Assembly: GCA_023664735.1 (NCBI GenBank)
Contig: JAMPFB010000022.1
Span: forward strand, 1-32,348
Direction of reading: 5' to 3'
Source: Robinsoniella sp.
GTDB taxonomy: Bacteria; Bacillota; Clostridia; Lachnospirales; Lachnospiraceae
Length of the DNA stretch: 32,348 nucleotides
Below, in pieces: positions 1 through 8,860 of this stretch. The notes beneath the pieces are model-generated. The model was not told the origin of the DNA. It saw only the letters and a list, made by a program, of their open reading frames with translations, and did no database searches. The first letter of the stretch is position 1. Each line of letters begins with the position of its first letter. The translations under genes and the position numbers were made by a program.

Positions 1-9
1 GCAATTTTA

Positions 10-74
10 GTCATATTGCGCCATGGAGGGCGCTATATGACGACCCGTTCGGTATTCGCAGCCTCCCAAGGCTG
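10..74. other. Two hairpins downstream of the clpX-like gene
   Basis: The 185 bases after the clpX-like stop hold two clear inverted repeats. The first spans 10-41: a 7-bp stem (GTCATAT with ATATGAC), one T/T mismatch, a 5-bp stem (GCGCC with GGCGC) and a 6-nt loop. The second spans 59-74: a 6-bp stem (CAGCCT with AGGCTG) and a 4-nt loop. Neither is followed by a T run on either strand, so they are not ordinary intrinsic terminators. No convincing gene is seen in 1-185. This could be the edge of a dispersed repeat or a structured 3' region; the window edge prevents a decision. Confidence 0.45.
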
Positions 75-185
75 TTTAGGAAAATCGCCATCAAAAACAT
101 AGAAGCCAAGCCACTCTCATCCCTCTGTTGCGTCCGGCTTAGCCGTTACCTTCAAAAAATTTCCTCTGCTATATCCTGCCGTCTT

Positions 186-1820
186 TTACCCTCTTATCTC
201 AATAACCGGTCCGCCGGTTCCATTGATATAATCTCCGGTAATAGTTACCTTTCCAATATTTTGATCCTTTGGAATCTCATACATAATATCCAGCATAAAT
301 TCCTCTATGATGGCGCGAAGCGCTCTTGCGCCTGTATCTTTTTCCATTGCTTTCTTGGCAATCGCCTTTAATGCGGAATCATCAAATTCCAACCTGACTT
401 CATCTAAATCAAGCAGCTTCTGGTACTGTTTTAAAATAGCATTTTTGGGCTCCTTTAAAATTTGAATCAGCATTTCTTCCGTCAGGGCATCCAAAGTAAA
501 TATAATGGGAAGCCTACCTATAAACTCCGGTATCATGCCGAATTTTTTCAAATCCTCGATTTCCACGTTTTTATGGATGTTCTTCTCCTTGTCGAACTTA
601 TCCTTTAAATCTGCATTGTAACCGATAGAAGTCTGTTTATTTAACCTTTGCTTGATGATTTCGTCCAAATCCGGAAATGCGCCGCCGCAGATAAATAAAA
701 TGTTTTTTGTATTGATGGTAGTCAAAGGAACCATTGCATTTTTACTGTTTGCGCCAACCGGCACTTCTACATCTGCGCCTTCTAGCAGCTTTAACATTCC
801 CTGCTGCACCGATTCACCAGATACATCTCTGGAGTTGGTATTTTTCTTTTTTGCAATCTTATCAATTTCATCAATAAAGATAATGCCTCTTTCTGCTTTT
901 TCCACATCATTTTCCGCTGCTGCTAACAGCTTGGAAACAACGCTTTCAATGTCGTCCCCAATGTATCCCGCCTCCGTTAAGGAGGTAGCGTCCGTAATGG
1001 CAAGCGGTACATCCAAAAGCCTTGCCAGCGTTTTTACAAGATATGTCTTGCCGCAGCCCGTAGGCCCGATCATGAGCATATTGGATTTTTCAATTTCAAT
1101 TTCATCCATCGTATCCGTTGCCACTCTTTTATAATGGTTATATACTGCAACGGAAATTACCTTTTTCGCATAATCCTGCCCTACGATATAATCATCTAGC
1201 TGCGCCTTAATCTTATGGGGCGCCGGAATGTTTTTAATATCAAGAGCCGGCTTTGCATTTTCTTTTTTCTTTTTTTTCTTCAGCTTTTGTTTATTGGGAA
1301 TGCCTCCTTCCCCCTGAAGGTCTGTGATATTCACAAAGCTGATGTTTGGGAATTGCTGCTGCATCTTATCCAGATCAATCTCCCCAAACTGTCCCATCAT
1401 GTTAGGATTCAACATTCCCTGATAATCAAACTGGCTTACTGCATCCATAGTCTTATGCATACAGTCATTGCACACACAAATATTGTTTGGAAGCTTAAAC
1501 TGCTTGCCTGTCTTGCTTTCCGGACGTCGGCAGACAAAGCATACGTCTTCATATTCCTTGTCATCCTCTTCTTCCGTCTCTTCTGCGTCTGTTTTGGCTA
1601 CTTCCTGCTTAAAGCTGGAATCCTCTTCTAATTCCGGCGATTCCTTTTCCTCCTCATAATCATCTTCTGAAATTTCTAATGTTTCCTCTTCAAACTCCTT
1701 TTCTTCTTCGCTTTTATGAAGCTTCTCCGAAATCTCCTCCTCCATGAAATCATCTTCTTCATCTGACTCTAGTTCCTCGTTGAAAAAGATTTCGTCTGTT
1801 TCATCATAATAGTTTGACAT
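186..1820 (-). CDS. ClpX-like AAA+ unfoldase with acidic N-terminal extension
   Basis: Divergent paralogue of the protease-associated unfoldase ClpX, 544 aa against about 420 for ordinary ClpX. The first ~90 residues are an extremely acidic extension. A zinc-finger-like segment follows (C94, C97, C117, C120, with an extra C115), then a lysine run near 180-186. The AAA+ module has Walker A GPTGCGKT (252-259), Walker B IIFIDEID (313-320), a GYIG pore loop (285-288) in place of GYVG, and a GAR sensor-2 motif. Two ClpX hallmarks are altered. The RKH pore loop is absent (about 357-361 reads ANSKN), and the ClpP-docking IGF tripeptide reads IGY (399-401). Start chosen for AAGGAG upstream. It lies 24 bp after the HtrA gene, so the two probably form a protein-quality unit. 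The usual clpX, normally beside clpP or lon, is expected elsewhere in the genome. The family call is firm; use of ClpP is inference. Confidence 0.9.
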   Translation of the reverse strand: MSNYYDETDEIFFNEELESDEEDDFMEEEISEKLHKSEEEKEFEEETLEISEDDYEEEKESPELEEDSSFKQEVAKTDAEETEEEDDKEYEDVCFVCRRPESKTGKQFKLPNNICVCNDCMHKTMDAVSQFDYQGMLNPNMMGQFGEIDLDKMQQQFPNISFVNITDLQGEGGIPNKQKLKKKKKKENAKPALDIKNIPAPHKIKAQLDDYIVGQDYAKKVISVAVYNHYKRVATDTMDEIEIEKSNMLMIGPTGCGKTYLVKTLARLLDVPLAITDATSLTEAGYIGDDIESVVSKLLAAAENDVEKAERGIIFIDEIDKIAKKKNTNSRDVSGESVQQGMLKLLEGADVEVPVGANSKNAMVPLTTINTKNILFICGGAFPDLDEIIKQRLNKQTSIGYNADLKDKFDKEKNIHKNVEIEDLKKFGMIPEFIGRLPIIFTLDALTEEMLIQILKEPKNAILKQYQKLLDLDEVRLEFDDSALKAIAKKAMEKDTGARALRAIIEEFMLDIMYEIPKDQNIGKVTITGDYINGTGGPVIEIRG

Positions 1821-1844
1821 AGTATTCTCCTTTTAATTTACTGC

Positions 1845-3203
1845 TTAAGAGTCCACACGGCCCCCTAACGTTACCGTTATGGTTTTTTCCTGATATCCCG
1901 AAGGACTTCCCTGCATGATTTTTATTTCAACGGTGCTTCCTTTTTCATAGCACTCCAGCAAGGCTGACAGCTCATCCATGGTGCTTATCTTTTCTCCGTC
2001 AAATTCCACGATAATATCGCCTTTTACAAGACCTGCATTAGCAGCGCCCGTACCTTCAAATACTTGCGTTACATAAACGCCTTCCGGAAGCCCGTATGAC
2101 TCCTGCACCTCATTGGTAACAGTGATTCCCACAATGCCCAGATATGCCTTTTGCGCTTCTTCAACCTTTACCCTCGTTGTTTTGTTCATAAGCTCTTCAA
2201 TAATAGGCTTTGCAGTGGAAATCGGAATGGCATATCCCATACCTTCAATGACGCTTCCACCTATTTTGCTGGAATTGATTCCAACCACTTCCCCTTTTGA
2301 ATTCAGTAAAGCTCCACCTGAATTGCCCGGATTGATGGCTGCATCTGTCTGGATAAGGCTTGCTGTATTTTCTTCAATCGTATATTCCCGATTGGTTGCG
2401 CTGATAACTCCGGTAGTAACAGATTGTCCGTAACCTAATGCATTACCGATGGCAATGGCAGGCTCCCCTACCTGAAGATCATCAGAATCTCCTAAAGAAG
2501 CTACCTTGATTGCCCCTTTCGTCTCCTCTGAAATGTTGTCCAGCGAAATGGCAATAACTGCCAGATCCACATCTGCATTGGTTCCCTTCACTACTGCATC
2601 CGCTGTTGTATCGTCAATGAACTGGACAGACAGGGAGGTTGCATCCTCTACCACATGATTGTTGGTGGCAATCAACAGCTCTGTATCATTTTGCCCTACA
2701 ATAATGCCGGAGCCGCTGCCCGGTTCTTCGGATTCTGTAATAAAATTACGGAATCCAAAATAATTATTTTCTTCTACCTTATACATACCCGTAATAGACA
2801 CTACGGAAGGCATTGTATTTTTCACTACACTGCTTACATCACTGACAACTGTATTGCCTGATAGGTTCGCTGTGTTGATTTCTTTTGTATCTTCAATCTG
2901 ATTCTGCTCTACAACAGCATGATTGGTATTGTCCGTAATGGACATGCTCTCACTTTGTTCCTCCTTTAGATCAGACGGAGCTAAATGAAGCATGATTACC
3001 ATGACACAGCCGGCGCATAGTCCGAATACGGCTCCTGACAAAGCCATCTTAACTAGCTTTCCGAAAAAGCCGCCTTTCTTTTTATTTTTTTCGGGTTCCG
3101 GCAAAATGGGAGCTGACGTTTTAAAAGACGTCTCCCTATTGCTGGAAGTATCCGAATATGAGCCATAATAGTTTGGATATTGATTATTGTTATCTTCATA
3201 CAT
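1845..3203 (-). CDS. HtrA/DegP-like membrane-anchored serine protease with PDZ domain
   Basis: Surface serine protease of the HtrA (S1C) family, 452 aa from the chosen start. Order: a polar, Asn/Tyr/Ser-rich cytoplasmic tail (1-42), a basic stretch, one transmembrane anchor (about 52-74), a linker, the trypsin-like domain with catalytic H183 (TNNHVVED), D213 (DVDLAV) and S295 (NPGNSGG), and one PDZ domain (about 350-435). The enzyme would act outside the membrane on misfolded or wall proteins. An upstream in-frame TTG at 3317 has no ribosome site. The ATG at 3203 follows AGAGG at good spacing and begins the tail typical of the family, so it was preferred. The 165 bp between this gene and glmS is AT-rich; no confident promoter or terminator was seen. 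The clpX-like gene follows after 24 bp. Confidence 0.93.
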   Translation of the reverse strand: MYEDNNNQYPNYYGSYSDTSSNRETSFKTSAPILPEPEKNKKKGGFFGKLVKMALSGAVFGLCAGCVMVIMLHLAPSDLKEEQSESMSITDNTNHAVVEQNQIEDTKEINTANLSGNTVVSDVSSVVKNTMPSVVSITGMYKVEENNYFGFRNFITESEEPGSGSGIIVGQNDTELLIATNNHVVEDATSLSVQFIDDTTADAVVKGTNADVDLAVIAISLDNISEETKGAIKVASLGDSDDLQVGEPAIAIGNALGYGQSVTTGVISATNREYTIEENTASLIQTDAAINPGNSGGALLNSKGEVVGINSSKIGGSVIEGMGYAIPISTAKPIIEELMNKTTRVKVEEAQKAYLGIVGITVTNEVQESYGLPEGVYVTQVFEGTGAANAGLVKGDIIVEFDGEKISTMDELSALLECYEKGSTVEIKIMQGSPSGYQEKTITVTLGGRVDS

Positions 3204-3368
3204 AATAAAAACCTCTTTTCTGCCAATGCTTTCCTTTGTTACCATTTCCTGTTTTCTTATAAGATAAACAAAGTATAAGTAGAAATTGTGTTCTTTTTGT
3301 GATAAAAAAATGTGCAAAAAATGAAGTTTATTACAATCGAACTAAGAAGCCGGAAAATAGAGCCTGAT

Positions 3369-5195
3369 TTACTCTACCGTTACGCTTTTAGCCAGATTTC
3401 TCGGTTTATCCACATCACAGCCCTTGCCCACTGCAACATAATATCCAAAAAGCTGTAAAGGAATAATTGCCAGCGAGTTTGTAAAATAATCATTGGTTTT
3501 CGGAATATAAATTACATAATCTGCCGCTTTCTCAATCTCATCATTCCCTTCGTTGGTTACTGCCAGCAAAAATGCCCCTCTTGCCTTTACTTCAATCATA
3601 TTGCTGATGGTCTTTGCATAAAGAGCCGGCTGGGTAGCCACTGCCGCAACTAAAGTCCCCTCTTCTATCAGGGAAATGGTGCCATGCTTTAATTCACCTG
3701 CTGCATAGGCTTCTGAATGAATATAGGATATCTCTTTTAATTTCAGAGAACCCTCTAAGGAGATGGAATAATCAATCCCCCTTCCAATAAAGAAAATGTC
3801 CTTTGCCCCAATGTAACGGTTGGCAAAGCGTTGTATCTTTTCCTTATTGCCAAGCAAAAGCTCAATCTGATCCGGAATCTTCTTTAAATCCTCTATCATT
3901 TCCACAAACTCTTCATCGGAAATGGTCTTTTTTGCCTGAGCCATTTTCATGGCAAGCAGATACAATGCAATCAACTGTGCGCTATATGCTTTTGTGGTTG
4001 CAACGGCTATTTCCGGCCCTGCCCATGTATACATCACATTATCCGCTTCCCTTGCAATGGAGCTCCCTACTACATTTACAATACCAAGCACCTTAAAGCC
4101 TCTTTTCTTAGACTCCCGCAGAGCTGCTAGCGTATCTGCCGTTTCACCGGACTGACTGATGACGATAACCATGGCGCCTTCTTCCAAAATGGGGTTCCGG
4201 TAACGAAATTCAGAGGCAAGGTCCACCTCTACCGGTATTCTTGCAAGCCCTTCTATTACATATTTTCCCGTTACTCCTGTGTGATAAGCGGAGCCACATG
4301 CCACAATATGAATCTTTTTTACGGCCTCAAGCTCCTCATTGCTCATATGGAGCTCTTCTATATGAATATCATTTCCTTTCAGCCTTGGAAGCAGGGTATC
4401 TGTAACGGTCTTTGGCTGCTCATACATTTCCTTCAGCATAAAATGCTCATAGCCCGCTTTTTCTGCCGCATTGGAATCCCAGTCGATATAAACCGGCTCC
4501 TTGGTGATTTCTTCCTCATCCTCTGTATAAAAGTGCATGTGGTCCTGACGAAGCCTTACGATTTCCTGATTTTCCACATAATACACTTTTCTTGTATATT
4601 TTAAAATTGCCGGTACATCCGATGCAATAAAGCATCCATTATCATTCTGTCCCACAATTAAAGGGCTGTCCTTCCTTACCGCAAAAAGCTGGTCCGGATG
4701 GTCTGCAAAAATAACACCCAGCCCATAGGAGCCCTCCACCCTGTGAAGCACCTTGGTAATTGCTTCTAAGGGATTCCCTCTGTAATAATAGTCCAAAAGC
4801 TGTACAACCACTTCCGTATCTGTTTCAGAAACAAATTGATAATCTTTTTCCTCCAGCATATGACGAAGCTTTATATAATTTTCGATAATACCGTTATGAA
4901 CTACCGCAATGGTTCCCTCTTTATTAAAATGCGGATGGGCATTTGTTATGTTTGGAACGCCATGGGTAGCCCAGCGGGTATGACCTACTCCTATATTACC
5001 GGGCATGGTTTCTCCGCCATGAGTCAGCTCCTCTAGCACCTTTAATCTGCCCGGCGCCTTTGTAATATTGATTTTACTGCCGTCAAACACCGCCATTCCA
5101 GTAGAATCATATCCTCTATACTCCAGCTTTGCAAGACCATCTAAAATAATGGGAGCTGCTGCCTGTGTTCCGATATAGCCTACAATTCCGCACAT
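3369..5195 (-). CDS. glmS: Glutamine-fructose-6-phosphate aminotransferase (isomerizing)
   Basis: GlmS makes glucosamine-6-phosphate from fructose-6-phosphate and glutamine, the first step to UDP-GlcNAc for peptidoglycan and polysaccharide. The 608-aa length is typical. Begins MCGIVGYIG with the nucleophile Cys2 of the class II glutamine amidotransferase domain (about 1-220). Two SIS sugar-isomerase domains follow, with motifs SQSGETADT and ATTKAYSAQ, and the C-terminus ends in the family-typical DKPRNLAKSVTVE. The start lies 3 bp past the stop of the upstream GT2 gene and its ribosome site lies inside that gene, so the two are translationally coupled. No glmS ribozyme-like leader can sit in that spacing. 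This fits control by the polysaccharide operon, unusual for a gene often regulated by its own ribozyme. Confidence 0.97.
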   Translation of the reverse strand: MCGIVGYIGTQAAAPIILDGLAKLEYRGYDSTGMAVFDGSKINITKAPGRLKVLEELTHGGETMPGNIGVGHTRWATHGVPNITNAHPHFNKEGTIAVVHNGIIENYIKLRHMLEEKDYQFVSETDTEVVVQLLDYYYRGNPLEAITKVLHRVEGSYGLGVIFADHPDQLFAVRKDSPLIVGQNDNGCFIASDVPAILKYTRKVYYVENQEIVRLRQDHMHFYTEDEEEITKEPVYIDWDSNAAEKAGYEHFMLKEMYEQPKTVTDTLLPRLKGNDIHIEELHMSNEELEAVKKIHIVACGSAYHTGVTGKYVIEGLARIPVEVDLASEFRYRNPILEEGAMVIVISQSGETADTLAALRESKKRGFKVLGIVNVVGSSIAREADNVMYTWAGPEIAVATTKAYSAQLIALYLLAMKMAQAKKTISDEEFVEMIEDLKKIPDQIELLLGNKEKIQRFANRYIGAKDIFFIGRGIDYSISLEGSLKLKEISYIHSEAYAAGELKHGTISLIEEGTLVAAVATQPALYAKTISNMIEVKARGAFLLAVTNEGNDEIEKAADYVIYIPKTNDYFTNSLAIIPLQLFGYYVAVGKGCDVDKPRNLAKSVTVE

Positions 5196-5198
5196 ATG

Positions 5199-6203
5199 TT
5201 ATTCTCCTTCTTTATCTGCATTTTTTCCATATCCCTTTGTGGCATCAATACGGGAAACCTCCCGCTTCATCTGATAATAGCGCCAGTAATCCCTATTCAT
5301 GGTAAACCTTTTAATCCATGCTTTTGGAAGTTTTTTATAATTTTTCCCCAGTTTATATCCCATTAGTCGGAAGGCGCAGTTTACATAAAAGCTAATCAGT
5401 TCCTTATGCTTCTTCTCTTTCCGGAAACGCTCTCTTGTAAGCTTTACCAGCTTTTTCCCTTCTGATTCTGAAGGGATTCCTTCAAATACCTCCGGATGAT
5501 CCGCCTGCGAAACACCTAAATCAAAATTTCTCTTAAACTGCTCTCTATTTGTATAATTATGGGAATGATACACCGCTGCGCCAGCAGCATATGCAATGGA
5601 ATAACCTGCGTTGACTGCTTTTGCTGCAAAAAGCATATCCTCATTAAAAATGGTATGCCTTACAAAGCCTCCTAATTCCACAAATATCCTTCTCTTATAA
5701 GCAGCGCATACATTAGAACAAAAATATGTTTTCACTCCAAGCCGTTCCAAATCCTTTTTGGACTTTACCATATCATCCTGCGGATAATTAAAAGAACGTA
5801 CAAAGCTTTCTATTTCGGATGCATCCTGCTTCGGAAGCTGTCTCGCATAGGAAATGGCAATTTCCTCCTTCTTTAAAGGCTCTAACAGCTTTTCCACAAG
5901 AAACTCATCTGCCGGTATGGCATCCTGTGTCATCATAATGAACACATCTGCCCCGGAATGCTTTACCGCCTTGTTTCTGGTATTTCCATGATCAAATTCC
6001 CGCTTAGAATGATGATAAACCACTACGTTCCTATACTTTTCCTTAAAAGTAGTTCCATAAATTAGCTGTTCAAAGTATCTCTCTTCTGTATTCATCAATA
6101 TAATCCTATCTACAGGAACCGTCTGTTTTATGAGCATATCCAATAACGCAAAAAAACCCTTATCCGGTTTGTAGGTAGGTATAATTACATCAACTTTATT
6201 CAT
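5199..6203 (-). CDS. GT2 glycosyltransferase, rhamnosyltransferase-like
   Basis: Family 2 glycosyltransferase, 334 aa, GT-A fold. Starts MNKVDVIIPTYKPDKGF, the nucleotide-sugar-binding strand. MMTQDAIPADEF is the metal-binding region (QDA in the DxD position), and FNEDMLFAAK gives the acceptor/base region. The C-terminal third is basic and helical, as in RfbF-type rhamnosyltransferases. That resemblance suggests dTDP-rhamnose as donor, but the donor cannot be fixed from sequence. An ATG six codons upstream is possible; 6203 was chosen because AAGGGA sits just ahead of it. That ribosome site is the right arm of a small hairpin (6210-6225). The gene lies between the LCP gene and glmS in the same direction. 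Confidence 0.9.
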   Translation of the reverse strand: MNKVDVIIPTYKPDKGFFALLDMLIKQTVPVDRIILMNTEERYFEQLIYGTTFKEKYRNVVVYHHSKREFDHGNTRNKAVKHSGADVFIMMTQDAIPADEFLVEKLLEPLKKEEIAISYARQLPKQDASEIESFVRSFNYPQDDMVKSKKDLERLGVKTYFCSNVCAAYKRRIFVELGGFVRHTIFNEDMLFAAKAVNAGYSIAYAAGAAVYHSHNYTNREQFKRNFDLGVSQADHPEVFEGIPSESEGKKLVKLTRERFRKEKKHKELISFYVNCAFRLMGYKLGKNYKKLPKAWIKRFTMNRDYWRYYQMKREVSRIDATKGYGKNADKEGE

Positions 6204-6209
6204 AATTTT

Positions 6210-6251
6210 CCCTTTGCACAAAGGGACGGCGCTGTAAAAACAGCTCCGTCC
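6210..6251 (-). promoter_or_regulatory. Overlapping hairpins masking the GT2 ribosome site
   Basis: In the 64-bp gap after the LCP gene the transcript can form a strong hairpin (6224-6251; 6-bp GGACGG/CCGTCC plus 5-bp GCTGT/ACAGC around one mismatch). It can also form a second hairpin (6210-6225; CCCTTT/AAAGGG, loop GTGC) whose right arm is the ribosome site of the next gene. The two share two bases, so they partly compete. No U-run follows. This could tune translation of the GT2 and the coupled glmS; that is inference. Confidence 0.5.
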
Positions 6252-6267
6252 TGTTATTTTCTCTCCT

Positions 6268-7359
6268 TTACCTTCCTGTATCCTGACTAACTCTCTGGCT
6301 GTATTCCTTTACGCTAGAGGATGGTTCATAATTTTCCACACCAAATAAAAACTTATGAAGCTCAGATACATTGGTTGCTAAATCTGTAGGAATAACACAG
6401 CTTGCCTTTCCTACATTGCCGGTTGTGCGATACTGCTCAAATGGGAAGCCATCGCTTGCCACAATCTTATACTCATTGATATCTCCTAATAAATCAAGGA
6501 TTTCCGTCAACGATAGTGATGTAGCAACCTGTTCAAAGGTACTGTTTGCAATCTGGTTCAAGGTAGAAACATTTGCTTCCTTTGCCTTATCTGCAATTGC
6601 CTGAATCACTTCTCTCTGTCTTTCCGCACGTTTAAAATCATCGCCTGCGGTATAACGAATACGGCAATATGAGGTGGCCTGCATTCCATTTAAATTTTGA
6701 TAACCGGTGCTTGCCAGCTTTGTATACTGCCTTCCAAGAGCCTCAGAAGTGCCAATCTGATAGTTATTTAAATGACCGATTTCCACATCATCTACATCAA
6801 TCATAACGCCACCCAGTGCATCAATCGTATCCACAAGCCCTGCAAAGCCTACCGTAACATAATCGGTAATCTGTAAATCCAGATTCATATTCAGCATACT
6901 GATTGCCTGCTTTGGTCCTCCCTTTGCATAAGCGCCATTTGCCTTTCCATAGCTATCGGTTCCCAAATTCATATAGGTATCACGGAAAACGGAAACAAGC
7001 TTAACCTCTTTGGTGCTTTCATTAATGGACGCTAACATGATTGTATCGCTCCTTGTGCCTTTTCCAAGAGCGCCATTTCTGGCATCCACGCCAAAAAGGG
7101 CAATTACCCGGTATCCCTCAACAGCCTGACCGCCTCCGGCCTTATTTGCCACTTCTTCATTGATTACAATATCTTCTTCATTGATTTCGGTGCCTTCCAT
7201 CTTATCTGTTTTCGTAATCAGGTAAAGAGCTGCACCCATAACAAAGAGCACTAAAACTTCTGCTGCAATCAGAAGAATCTTGTTTCTCTTCTTTTTTGCC
7301 TTTTCCTTTTTTGTCATTCTTTTTTTGCCCTTTGTGTTCGTCTTTTTTGTTGTTGCCAT
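6268..7359 (-). CDS. LytR-CpsA-Psr (LCP) family wall-polymer ligase
   Basis: LCP proteins transfer undecaprenyl-diphosphate-linked glycopolymers onto peptidoglycan outside the membrane. 363 aa: a very basic cytoplasmic tail (1-27), one transmembrane helix (about 28-49) and an extracellular LCP domain (about 85-320). The conserved segments are VIALFGVDARNG, GTRSDTIMLASINE and VSVFRDTYMNL, with the Arg and Asp residues that bind pyrophosphate and magnesium, and later YCRIRYTAGDDFKRAERQR. Start has an ideal AAGGAG six bases upstream. It lies 24 bp downstream of the priming transferase gene, which is where an enzyme that attaches the finished polymer to the wall would be expected. Confidence 0.95.
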   Translation of the reverse strand: MATTKKTNTKGKKRMTKKEKAKKKRNKILLIAAEVLVLFVMGAALYLITKTDKMEGTEINEEDIVINEEVANKAGGGQAVEGYRVIALFGVDARNGALGKGTRSDTIMLASINESTKEVKLVSVFRDTYMNLGTDSYGKANGAYAKGGPKQAISMLNMNLDLQITDYVTVGFAGLVDTIDALGGVMIDVDDVEIGHLNNYQIGTSEALGRQYTKLASTGYQNLNGMQATSYCRIRYTAGDDFKRAERQREVIQAIADKAKEANVSTLNQIANSTFEQVATSLSLTEILDLLGDINEYKIVASDGFPFEQYRTTGNVGKASCVIPTDLATNVSELHKFLFGVENYEPSSSVKEYSQRVSQDTGR

Positions 7360-7383
7360 AGCTAACTCCTTATTTTCCTCTGT

Positions 7384-8802
7384 CTAATATGCATTTTTAT
7401 TGATAAAACCTTTAAATATTGTTAGAAACAAAATTTTAAAGTCAAGACCCATTGTCCAGTTCTCAATATAATATAAGTCACAATCGATTCTCTTCCGTAT
7501 GGAAGTATCGCCCCGGTATCCATTGATCTGCGCCCATCCAGTCATGCCCGGACGCACCTGATGCTTAATCATGTAACGGGGTACTTCTTCTTTGAATTTT
7601 TCCACAAAAAACGGTCTTTCCGGTCTTGGACCTACCAGACTCATGTCTCCCATAAGCACATTAAAAAGCTGTGGAAGCTCGTCAATGCTGATTTTCCTTA
7701 ATACCTTTCCTACCTTTGTAACCCTTGGGTCATCCTTCGTAGTCCATTCCTTTTTCTCTGTCTTTGGCTTCTGCACTTCCATCGTGCGGAACTTGTACAT
7801 CCGGAAGGGCTTATTGTGGAGTCCCACCCTCTCCTGCTTAAAAATAATAGGTCCGGGACTTGTTACTTTGATTAAAATGGCGCTCACAAGCATGACCGGT
7901 GAAAATAAAATAATGGCAGCCATTCCGCCCACTATATCCACCGCTCTTTTTGCAATGGAATTTAACGTATTGGTAAGAGGTACATGCCGGATATTGATAA
8001 CTGGAAGGCCATTTAAGTCTTCCGTATAAGGCTTGCTGGGAATCACGCTGTTGTAATCCGGTATGAATTTGGTGTGCACGCCGGACTTTTCACAAAGATT
8101 GACAATTTCCTCAAGACGGTCATAATTTTCCAGCGCCAGCGTAATGGCAATTTCATCTAATTTGTTTTCCGGCAGAATCACCAAAAGATTATCAATCCTG
8201 CCAAGCACCTTGACTCCTCGATACATAGTGCCCCGTGGAATCCTGTCATCCAGTATGCCCCTGACTACATAGCCCCACTGGGGATTTGCCATAATGCGGT
8301 TGATATATTCCTCCGCAGCCCTAGAATAGCCCACTAACAGGACATATTTTACATTATACCCTTTTTTTCGCAAAAAACGGAGGGTTTTTCTTGCCAAGAC
8401 CCTTGTTGCTATCTGAAGCACATTGCTTAACAGATAGAAAATGAAAATCATGGAACGGGAAAAGTCCGGCTGGTTGATTACATATAAAACACCCAAAAAT
8501 AAAATCAACCCCGTGGTATTAGACTTTATCACCGCAAAAGCATCATTTTTTAAATTTGTTACTCGTTTTGGCTTATATAAGTTAAAGATATAATTTAAAA
8601 TCAGATATCCCGGCACAATAAGAAACAATGCGCTGAAATACGTCTTCATATCCAGCACACCGGCACCTTCCGCCACAAGCTTTAAGCGGCTCTCAAATTG
8701 AATGAACCAGGCAGACATATATGCCAATATAATAACAACGGCATCCAATATGACATGAAGCCTGTTGAAATACTTCTGATTATCTTTAATCAAGAACCTC
8801 AC
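7384..8802 (-). CDS. Undecaprenyl-phosphate sugar-1-phosphate transferase (WcaJ/CpsE-like)
   Basis: Initiating enzyme of the polysaccharide: transfers a sugar-1-phosphate from a nucleotide sugar to undecaprenyl phosphate. 472 aa. The N-terminal half has about four membrane helices and a Rossmann-like region (about 145-265). A further helix (about 290-310) leads into the catalytic bacterial-transferase domain: SPGPIIFKQERVGLHNKPF, YKFRTM, SIDELPQLFNVLMGDMSLVGPRPE, PGMTGWAQINGYRG. These blocks define the polyisoprenyl-phosphate hexose-1-phosphate transferases. The sugar (glucose, galactose or N-acetylhexosamine) cannot be told. The start is GTG at 8802; a TTG three codons later (8793) has AGGTGA at better spacing and may be the true start. 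A weak terminator-like hairpin lies just upstream. Confidence 0.95.
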   Translation of the reverse strand: MRFLIKDNQKYFNRLHVILDAVVIILAYMSAWFIQFESRLKLVAEGAGVLDMKTYFSALFLIVPGYLILNYIFNLYKPKRVTNLKNDAFAVIKSNTTGLILFLGVLYVINQPDFSRSMIFIFYLLSNVLQIATRVLARKTLRFLRKKGYNVKYVLLVGYSRAAEEYINRIMANPQWGYVVRGILDDRIPRGTMYRGVKVLGRIDNLLVILPENKLDEIAITLALENYDRLEEIVNLCEKSGVHTKFIPDYNSVIPSKPYTEDLNGLPVINIRHVPLTNTLNSIAKRAVDIVGGMAAIILFSPVMLVSAILIKVTSPGPIIFKQERVGLHNKPFRMYKFRTMEVQKPKTEKKEWTTKDDPRVTKVGKVLRKISIDELPQLFNVLMGDMSLVGPRPERPFFVEKFKEEVPRYMIKHQVRPGMTGWAQINGYRGDTSIRKRIDCDLYYIENWTMGLDFKILFLTIFKGFINKNAY

Positions 8803-8842
8803 CTATTTCTTACTACTGTCCGTTATTTTACATGATTTTTCC

Positions 8843-8860
8843 AAAAAGGGCAACCCTTTA
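8843..8860 (-). terminator. Short terminator-like hairpin after the GT2 gene
   Basis: Read on the minus strand, AAAGGG, loop TTG, CCCTTT followed by two more T. The stem (8845-8859) is only 6 bp and overlaps the stop codon of the upstream GT2 gene. At most it would give partial termination before the priming transferase gene. Confidence 0.35.

Noticed and set aside
652-1134. Plus-strand open frames opposite the long minus-strand genes
   Set aside because: These and similar frames throughout the window are antisense shadows of clearly conserved proteins, with no ribosome sites or family motifs.
3204-3317. Longer HtrA start at a TTG
   Set aside because: No ribosome site, and the extra residues resemble no HtrA tail; ATG 3203 has AGAGG.
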